Shown piece by piece: positions 55,906 to 64,000 of a stretch of 64,000 nt of DNA. Position 1 is the stretch's first letter, and the number at the start of each line of letters is the position of its first letter. Origin of the DNA: Bettongia penicillata ogilbyi (taxonomy: Eukaryota; Chordata; Mammalia; Diprotodontia; Potoroidae). Location of the stretch: positions 10,909,299 to 10,973,298 of the forward strand of contig JAJHZJ010000311.1 in the NCBI GenBank assembly GCA_023548195.1. The letters are read 5' to 3'. The position numbers and the translations under genes were made by a program. The notes beneath the pieces are model-generated. The model had not been told where the DNA came from, ran no database searches, and was given only the letters and a program-made list of their open reading frames with translations.

Positions 55906-56339
55906 GGGGCCACTCTACCAAAGCTATACTCACAGGCCAGATTCTCAGAGAGTGGTTGGCTACTTCTTCATTCAGAGTCCTAGGGAAAACCTTGAGGGAC
56001 TGGGGTTTTGAGTACTATTAGTTGTAAACTCACTTCACTATAATTCCTCTTTATTATCAGTCAGTAGCTTCAATGAACTTTTAGAACAGGTATATATTAT
56101 GATAGGAGTGAGAGTTACTATTTTATACTTAGTCTAGGACATGAATGATTTTCTTCATTTAGTCATAAAATATGGCATCCTCTTTACTCAATGACCCAGA
56201 TGCTCTAGGATCTTTTCAAATTGATTAACAATTTATTCATAGATAATTTATTTTTGATTGCTTGATTGATTTACTTAATCTAGCCTTCAGCAATTAATTA
56301 GCACCCCATCTTTACTTTTGAAATTTTCTTATATGTACA
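55906..56339. other. Unassigned stretch
   Basis: Nothing recognised. Confidence 0.35.
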
Positions 56340-56450
56340 CAATTTTTTTTCCAGATTAAGAGGGCAGCTCCTTGAGAGCATTTATTGTTAGATACTTGCT
56401 TTTGTTACTCCTAAGGGTCTCTGAAACACAGAAGGTGCTTGTTGATTGAA
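56340..56450 (+). mobile_element. L2 3' end scrap
   Basis: 'taagagggcagctccttgag' and 'cacagaaggtgcttgttgat' are the L2 3'UTR end. Confidence 0.55.
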
Positions 56451-56479
56451 TCCTTTTGTCTCTTATCTTTAGGCTCTGT

Positions 56480-56755
56480 TTCTCACCAGAGTCCCTGACC
56501 AACATTGACTAAAATGGCAATCTCCTCCATAGCTTTAAGTCTTTATTTTACCTTCAAGGTTCAATTCCATTTTCTCAGTGTTTTTTCCTGAATCTCTCCA
56601 TCAGATCTACTACTATCCCTTTTATCTCAATTATCTGTGTATACAACTTTTTCCCTCCTATCCAAAGCTTTTTTAGATGATGCTGTGGGACATTTTGTCA
56701 TATTCTCATTGCTTTGAACATAGTGAATACCTCCTAAGTGTTTCTTGAAATGAAG
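56480..56755 (+). mobile_element. Second L2 3' end
   Basis: 'ttcaaggttcaattccattt', 'tccatcagatctactactat' and 'aacatagtgaatacctccta' follow L2 order. Tandem with the preceding scrap. Confidence 0.5.
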
Positions 56756-56785
56756 ACAATGTTATTTTATGCCCTTCAAGCACCA

Positions 56786-56905
56786 TCATTATATATATTT
56801 ATATGTGTGTGTCTGTGTATAAATATATACTCACACATATATATACATACAATACATACATATATAAATATACATACAAACATATATATTTATATATACA
56901 AAATT
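56786..56905. repeat. TA/TG/CATA simple-sequence tract
   Basis: Mixed TATATA, GTGTGT and ACATACA units. Confidence 0.9.
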
Positions 56906-59144
56906 GGCTGTCACAAGCACTTTTATATTCTTCAAGTTAGAATGTGAGCTAACAAATCATTTCTATCAAAATATCTAAACCAGCAACTCTTGAATTGGGA
57001 CCTTGTGAATTATTTTTATATTTTCATAACCATATTTATTATAATTGACTTCCTTTATAATCCTAGTTATGCATTTTATTTTATGCATTTAGATAACATT
57101 CTGAGAAGAGGGCCATAGACTTCACCAGACTAACAGAAGAGCCAGTAACACAAACAAAAATGTTGAGAAGTCTGATCTAGATCTAAATCCTGCCTTACTT
57201 CATTTAGTCCCATACCATAAAGCCTTCCTTTTTCTACCATTGGATTGCATGATATATCATGACTAGAAGCAGGTATGTTAACCCAAAAGACATAATGAAC
57301 TTTCCATACATGAAGATATGTTAGGAATTCCATGCAATCCAAATATTGCAGGTATAATATCAGCTGAAGTCAGGGGATTGAAAAGAGTAATCACCTTGAA
57401 TTCTTTGGACCAAAAGATTCTATGTCACTTCCATCTTTCTAATTACTTTAAGTTAAAGTATTCATATTTTTTCACAAGCTACAAGCTATCATTGAAGGCA
57501 CTTGAGTTATTATTGAATAAGAGAAGAAATGTAGGGAATGATTTTTTTTCTAATTTGAATGTGATTAGAATACAAAGTAACCTAAACAATAACCACAGGA
57601 TAGCTTTACAAACTTCCAAATGCCTAGACAGGTATGAAGTCATGCCTCATATGGTTATTTACAATCTGTGCTTCATCAACTCTATCAAGATAAGGAAAAA
57701 AAACCCCTCAAATTAGAATGTCACGATGGGGGAAAAGTCCATTTCACCCCTCAAAATGATTTGTTGTATTTACTGACTAACCAAACACTAGTGTGGGATG
57801 GAACCCAAATGGCCTTTGAAGACTGGAGTGGGGAAAATGGGCAGTCTGTGGTACCAAAGCATGTACAATATTTGCAGTGTCACAGAATGAGTTGGTTTCC
57901 AAAAGAGAAAGGAAGCATCAGTCTACAAAGGGGCATGAAAGACGATGTGGGCACAATCCATCGTCCTGGGTACATGAGGGAACCCTGAAATGTCATAAAA
58001 TCCCTCTTTGATCTGTTGTCGCTACTGTTGGTTGTATGGAAAATTAACATATTTAATTAACTGCCTGACCAAAGCAGCTGTTACCTTATATAAAACCTTG
58101 AACATTGATGCCTGGCTTATCCCACTAGGTGTTTGAATGTGCCAGTGGCATAAGACTGATGATATTTTTATACCGAATGGCACAGCATGACTCCTCTTGC
58201 AATAGGCTCAAGTCAAGATCTTCTTTAAATTCTTCATGGAGCATAATGATGATCCAGCCCAAATTGCTTAATAATGCCCTATTTCAGGCCAGCCAACGGG
58301 AAGCTTCATGCACAATACAGGTTGTGGCCAATCCAATCACTTTCCCAGCTTTCTGTTCCTCACATCCAAAAGGGCCCCTGCTGCCTAGGCCTGGTTAAGT
58401 TTGGCATGCATCTTTTCTCTTGATAGGGCCCTATTTTATTCATATTCTGCTTCTCTCACTTATGACAGATTGTAATTTGCCTTCGATATTTTTTAAATCT
58501 CTTTGGCTTCAGCCTTTCCAAATGGAAGGGAAAGCCTTTGAGTCAGAGTAACTTTCATTAGTTGTTAAGTTGTTGGATCCAAGTCTATTATGTGGAACTC
58601 ATAAAAAGATTTTAATGCATTTAATTTTATATGGTACATGTCTTGGCTTGATGTTTTTTTTTTGGGGGGGGTGCAAAAAGTAGGAGGACAGATTTTTTTC
58701 TTCTGACCATTGAAAACGTTTTCCCTTTTTGGTTTGTTATTTCACTCATTTGTATGGGAGTGAGAATCAAGAATTTTCTATTTTGGATGGCCTGAGCTGT
58801 GAAGTGATGAGTTTATCTCTTGTGAAGGCAAGAATTTTCAATACCTTCCTTGGAGTAATGTAGGAACACTGGTTATCTTGATTGCCTAAGCTGTTCCTTT
58901 TCCATCTGTATTTACTTTCTTATTGAATATGGCTCTCTCTCTCTGTCTCTTCATACCTTTCCTTGTGGATATGCTTAATATTTCCTTTTGAAATTCTTGG
59001 AAAGTATTGCAAAGTCTGCACTTTAGCCTAGTACCATATGTAATGTACAAACATTTTGCCTGTTCAGCAGGTGGAGCTTTCTAAATTCTGATTAGAGAAG
59101 TCTGGATTAGACAAGAAAGAAGGAAAAACTATATAAGAAAAAAT
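56906..59144. other. Unassigned stretch, some of it possibly conserved
   Basis: No gene is supported. Frames of 132 codons (57318-57716) and 106 codons (57668-57988) overlap in different frames and have no domain. 58000-58400 lacks transposon marks and has 'aacatatttaattaactgcc' and 'caatccaatcactttccc', so it may be conserved non-coding DNA; this is untested. A T8G8 run lies at 58654-58670. Confidence 0.35.
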
Positions 59145-59312
59145 ATGTGGGTATGTAGATGGATGAATGTATAGATGGATGCATGATTAGATGGATCAAT
59201 GATGAATGGATAGATTGACAGATATTTCACAAATAGCATGTGAATCTCAATTACACATTGTTGTTGGTCTTGTGCATGTGTGTATGTGTGTGTGTATGTA
59301 TGTGTGTGTGCC
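59145..59312. repeat. (GGAT)n-like and (GT)n simple sequence
   Basis: 59146-59222 is a degenerate GATG/GATA repeat; 59275-59311 is GT/GTAT. An antisense 63-codon frame here is an artefact of the repeat. Confidence 0.85.
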
Positions 59313-59739
59313 CCAGACAATTTATTTTTGCTAAATAAAACTTTCTTAAAATTATGAAAGTAAGGAAAATAGAATTCAAAACAAATTAAAAATAACTATA
59401 ATATTTTCCCATGGTGTATTTTGTATAGTCAACTGGAGAAAAATTATTTAGACTTCCCTCCCCTAAATTAATCAATTAGGAGAAACAAAATTCCACAGTC
59501 TCTGAATTTTAGAGTTTACAAATAAACTAGTGATCATTTTAGCAAATCTGAAAAAAGAATAATCCACTGTAGTGATAAGTTGTGGTTTACCCAATGAGGG
59601 GTTATTCATACTCTACTTGAAGACTTTCAATGAGAGAAAATATTCTTTCTTCTGAAGCAGCACATTTAATCAAGCTACCAAGTCTGTATGATTCCACCAA
59701 TATGCCATCTCTAGTACTCATGCCTTTCTCTCTTCTCGA

Positions 59740-60209
59740 CACCGCAATTGATCGTTTTTCAATGGCCTTTTAATTGTTCTCCCTACCTTGCATTTCCCCT
59801 ATTTCCAAAACATCCTTTACATAGCAACTGAAGCAATTGTCAAACTACATAAACCTGGTCATGCCAATTACTTATCCAAATAGGCCCAATGACTCCCTAG
59901 TTGTTCTAAGAAAACAAATATGAACTCCCCTGTTTGACACTTGAAACCATTAATAATCAGGATCTATTACTCCTCTTTATATACTCTGCATTTCAGCCTA
60001 ACAGGCCTATTTTTGGTTTAGAGGCACAGTATTCATTCTCCTTCCTCTATGTCATTACAAAGATTGTCCCCTATGTCTACAATGCTTTCCTTCTTCACCT
60101 CTACCTCTCAGAATCCCCAGCTCCCTTCATGACTCAGCTCAAGTCATATGGCAAACAGAATACCTTTCCTGATCTTCTCATCTAATCGTGATCACCCCAC
60201 TCTCAATTT

Positions 60210-60212
<3 letters not shown>
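59740..60212 (+). mobile_element. L2 LINE, ORF2 C-terminal part
   Basis: 'atggccttttaattgttctc', 'caatgactccctagttgttc', 'atgctttccttcttcacctc' and 'atgactcagctcaagtcata' are L2 in sense. The 83-codon frame at 59934-60185 belongs to this remnant. Confidence 0.6.
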
Positions 60213-60263
<51 letters not shown>

Positions 60264-60302
60264 CATATATATATATAGATAGATATAGATATAGATATAT
60301 AT
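60213..60302. repeat. (AT)n with AGAT units
   Basis: About 25 AT units, then ACATAC, further TA and AGATAT units. Confidence 0.96.
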
Positions 60303-60309
60303 GAAATTA

Positions 60310-60610
60310 GACTAGAGGCAAAATGAGACACTACAAGGCTGTAGCAGGAGTACAGATATGAAGTGAATCAGGTAAGTGGAAACAAATATAAAGATAAGAA
60401 TGGATGAGGAAGTAACTTCAAAGGAAGAATGAGCAGAATATGGTGAGTTATTGGGCAAAGGGATTTAAAGGGAGGCAGAATAAAAAGATTTCTGTACTGA
60501 GTGACGGGGTAAAATCATTATACCACTCACAGAAGTAAGAAAGTCGGGTGGAAAATCAAGTTTTGAGGAAACGATAATGGAGTCAATTTTAGAAATATTG
60601 ATCAAAAATG
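60310..60610 (+). mobile_element. Later part of the long unnamed repeat
   Basis: 'gaatggatgaggaagtaact', 'cgggtggaaaatcaagtttt' and 'gataatggagtcaattttag' resemble the distal part of the same family seen at 63.2 kb (the 'gataatgagttcagttttgg' series). Confidence 0.45.
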
Positions 60611-62274
60611 GAACTAGATTGTATGATCTTCCCATAATATATGCAAAAATTTCACTCTAAATTTCATCACTTTCTTCAAATATCCATTTAATACTATTGT
60701 ATTCACTAAGCATTTTGTTTTCACTTCCACATTTCTGAACTTGTGTTACCTTCCAATTTGGATAGTTCATGCTTTGAAGTGTGAGGATCCAGAGCGTCAC
60801 ATGAAGTATGCAATAAATAAATTTAGAAAAGTGTGCTTCCTTCTTAAAAAAACAAAAACAAACAGAATTGTGAAATATTTGCAAAGAACAACACCAATAG
60901 AAGAGTAGCAAATGATATCTTTAGGAGATTTCCATTGTGAATGAGCTGTCAAAGAAACAATTCACCAAATGTGTCCCAATTGTTCTCCAATTATTTAAAC
61001 CCAAATACATACAAAGAGAGAATGAATTGTCTAGCAGGGGTCAGGATGATTCTGTGTTTTTGACTCCTTAAAACACTGTCACTTAGTAAAGAAAGTCACT
61101 TCAAAGGGAACAGAGAACATACACTTTAATTCAGTCACCCCTACTACGATGTGAAATTCTAACTTTTTTTCAAAGGGAATCTATCATTAAATGTAAAAAC
61201 CTGGGGAAAAAAAGCATAATATGAAAGTTACTGCCCTAATGAAATATTAAAATTGCATCAGGAATACTGTTCTGGCATTAAAAATAAACAATAACATTTC
61301 TTCCTAGTTATGGTTCACTTCCATTCTTTAAAAATTAATCATTACCTCTTTAAATATTTGATTAAATTAGATTTGGGTGGGTTATCACTACCCACAAACA
61401 CACGCTATTGTGTGTAAATTCACGTATTTCATTTTCTGATATGTCTTTTCATGTTATTAAGTTGGGTTAATATTTGAAAGATAAATTCTATGAATTTTTG
61501 TTCTAGTAGCCTCCCTCCCCATTTAAAGAAAATACACAGTTTTGAGCATCAATAAAGCAATGTGTTAAGAGGATGTATAAAGAATGTAAAGTGTGACAGT
61601 ATCAAATACTTTGCTATAATACAATGCCTTGCTATCAGAAAACAAACCCACTATATTTGTAATTGTAACTGTGAATCACATTCTTTGAATCCTATATTAC
61701 TGTGAGGCTTGTCTTGATGGGAGACACAGATGCACAGAGAATTATTGATTCAAATATTTTTGATACCTATCCACATTGCAATAGACATGTTTCAGGCATA
61801 GGTAAATATATTTGTGAGGATATTTTCCTATAATGAAATTGTCTGCTTTGTAATATCAAACAATTGGCATTTAACAAGTACTCTTTATATGCCATTTGTT
61901 TTGATAATTTCTGGTAACACAAAGTAACACAAAGAAAAATCTGGCATACCTTTTGTTCTAGATTAAGTCATAGATGTGAAGAGTTGATAAACCTTAATAT
62001 CTGGTGCTTAATTTTCAACGTGCATTTATTAGTACAAGTGCTGTCTTGACTAAGCCACCAATATCCTTTACTTAACAGGGTTTCTATCACATTTGTTTTC
62101 ATTTTTAGTCAACTTCTTATGGAGTTTCATTTACCAGCAACTCATATAGGAAGTACTAAAAAAACAAAACAAACCTATGTTAAATGTAGAGGACTAGAGG
62201 TATAAGTAGGAATGGTCAGCTTTATTTGGCCATATTAATGTCAAGGCAAATTCATGGTGTCCAGGAAGGAAGGA
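60611..62274. other. Unassigned AT-rich stretch
   Basis: No named repeat or gene is seen. 'aacacaaagtaacacaaag' near 61917 is a short tandem duplication of 'taacacaaag'. Confidence 0.4.
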
Positions 62275-62520
62275 AATAAACATTTATTAAGTACCTATGA
62301 TGTGCCAAGCTTTTGTTAGTACTTCGCAAATTTTATTTCATTTATTTCTCACAATAACTTGAGAGTTAACTGCTATTATTATCTCCATTTTACATTTGAG
62401 GAATGTAAGGCAAATAGAGGTTAAATGACTTATCTAGGATGTTTGTAAGCATCTAAGATCAGACTGGAACTTAAGTTCCTCTGACTCTAAGCCCAGCATT
62501 CTCTTCATTATATAGCTGTC
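62275..62520 (-). mobile_element. THER-type SINE, antisense, long copy
   Basis: 'ataaacatttattaagtacc', 'ctatgatgtgccaagctttt', 'attatctccattttacattt', 'gaggttaaatgacttatcta' and 'ctgactctaagcccagcatt', ending 'tagctgtc'. The best antisense THER-like copy in the window. Confidence 0.75.
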
Positions 62521-63199
62521 TCTAAAACCTCAAGGTATTAAATCAAATGTCAGAAATGTTTAGAAATCTTGATAATTATAGATTTGTTTAGGATTTCTCC
62601 CAACAAGGCAAAATCATTTTTGAAAAAATTGAAAACTACTTCATGTTAGAATTCAATGGACTATAGGGGTTATTTATTGCAACATCCTCTGGAGATTTAG
62701 AATCTCCCCTCTCATTCTCTACCTCTTTCTATGTCTTCTCTGTCCTCTCTGTCCCTTTCTTGCCTCTCTTTCATAATGCATAGACAATGTCTATGTATGT
62801 ATACACACATATCTTTATGATCAATGTCATCCATAACTGTTAGGTTAGCCTAAAGTATAGCCTAATTAGCTCAGAAATATATACATATGTGAGTATGTGC
62901 ATGCATCTACACAAGTAGAGTGTTATTTGAACTGAAGAATCATCCAGTGAACTAACAGAATATACTAACAAAAATGCATGATTAATTTCACTAACTAACC
63001 AGGAGCATTTTCCATATGAATGTAGGGTTATGCTCATAATCAATAATATCACTGATAAATTAATTTATTAATGGATACTTTAATTAGATAAGTAATTGCA
63101 TTCTACTCTAAAAATGTGTAAAATATCTTTAAAAAGGTAGATAATGATACCTTCCCAAGCTATCTCATACAATTATTTTGAGTATACATTTAATTTTAA
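62521..63199. other. Unassigned stretch
   Basis: Nothing recognised. Confidence 0.4.
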
Positions 63200-64000
63200 A
63201 ATGTAGGGTAGATACAATGTACACATCACTGTGGTAGGCATTAAGTGGGAGAAAAGAGGGGTTAATCATTGCTTCTGTACCTAAGGAGATTAGCATCTTG
63301 ACAGAAATGAAAAACATTAATTTTCCACAGAAGAAAGACAAAGTATTATCGAGGTCACAGTCAAATGTTCGAATTAAGAAGGTATCCATAAAGATGAATT
63401 AAGAAAGTATCCATTTGGAATGAACCTTGAAGGATAGGTACCATTTAGAAAAAGAGATGAGGAAAACATTCTAAGAAGAAGAAATAAGAATCATAGGGCA
63501 GAGGTAGAAAGGTATGGGAAGCATGTGAGAAATGGTAATCAGTCCATTTTGACTAGACTGTAGAGTATGGGAATAATGGGAGATAAGGCTGGAAAGCTAG
63601 GTCTGTAATGTAAAGGGTCTTGAATGCCAGATTCAGTAGTTGACACTTCTTTGGTCTAGATGAGGGTCAACTGAAGGGTTTGAGGAAAACATCATCAGAG
63701 CCTTGTTTTAAGTTTAATACAGCAGCATTGTGAAGGAGAGGAGAGATTTGAAGTGAGGAGAATGGTTAGAAGGCAGGACATGGCAAAAATAGATTTGGGT
63801 ATTAAGGGGAAAAGGTGGAATCAAAGGTAGCTTGAAGATTCTGAACTGTGATAAATTCCAGAATGGTGCTGCAACCAGATAAAAATGGAAGGAACTAGTT
63901 TCAGGGGGAAGGCAGTGACCCGAATTTTGAACAAACTGTGTTTAAAGGGTTTCTGTTGGAGGATACCCAGCAACTCATTTGCAGCTTAAGATCATGAGAG
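63200..64000 (+). mobile_element. Long unnamed marsupial repeat, runs off the window
   Basis: 'ctgtaatgtaaagggtcttg', 'gaatgccagattcagtagtt', 'gatgagggtcaactgaaggg', 'acagcagcattgtgaaggag', 'taaggggaaaaggtggaatc' and 'ttccagaatggtgctgcaac' follow the middle and distal part of the family (matching 2.8 kb and 60.3 kb pieces). It continues beyond base 64000. Codes for nothing visible. Confidence 0.55.

Noticed and set aside
57318..57988. Two overlapping frames of 132 and 106 codons as exons
   Set aside because: Different frames, no domain, no codon bias and no convincing splice sites.

Overview
The window reads as intergenic (or intronic) DNA from a marsupial genome. The evidence is the repeat content: tRNA-derived CORE-type SINEs of the marsupial MAR1/WSINE kind, RTE LINE remnants whose 3' end matches those SINEs, L2 and MIR fossils, L1 with the marsupial ORF2 and 3'UTR sequence, and copies with an L1 ORF1 but no ORF2 (half-L1, HAL1). 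The DNA is AT-rich, poor in CpG and full of dinucleotide microsatellites. I find no gene I can support: every longer open frame is either an L1 ORF1 remnant or a short frame without recognisable domains, codon bias or splice context. No rRNA or tRNA gene, CRISPR array or bacterial feature is present. Family names come from memory of marsupial consensus sequences and no library search was run.

Layout. 0-5 kb: mostly unassigned AT-rich DNA with old SINE/MIR pieces, then a degenerate three-unit tandem array (about 4805-5100). 5.6-8.6 kb: two SINEs and a long degraded L2 split by an L1 3' end with a 16-base target duplication. 8.6-12.8 kb: mostly single-copy-looking DNA, a (TG)25 tract, a short hAT-like element and a SINE. 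13.6-19.9 kb: an antisense RTE LINE broken by a twin-primed L1/HAL1 3' end, a first LTR-like repeat, SINE/MIR pieces, a second RTE (3' half, sense) and a nested repeat pair. 21-23 kb: weak LINE remnants. 26.3-32 kb: a 5' part of an L1/HAL1 (+) abutting a roughly 3 kb antisense L1 that was later hit by an LTR-like element and two SINEs. 33-41 kb: largely unassigned, with a few SINEs. 41-44.7 kb: L2, MIR-type pieces, AT/CA repeats and a 230-base polypurine tract.

44.9-52.4 kb is the most structured region. L1 ORF2 remnants on the + strand are split by two + strand HAL1-like copies. A nearly complete HAL1 on the - strand lies directly against the second, giving an inverted repeat with arms of about 1.6 kb. 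52.4-64 kb: microsatellites, an LTR-like piece, several L2 3' ends, unassigned DNA and a long unnamed repeat running off the end.

These elements do not form a pathway. What can be read is insertion order, the mechanism of single insertions (twin priming, target duplications, shared LINE/SINE tails) and a few non-repeat stretches that deserve a conservation check. I found no new biological system.
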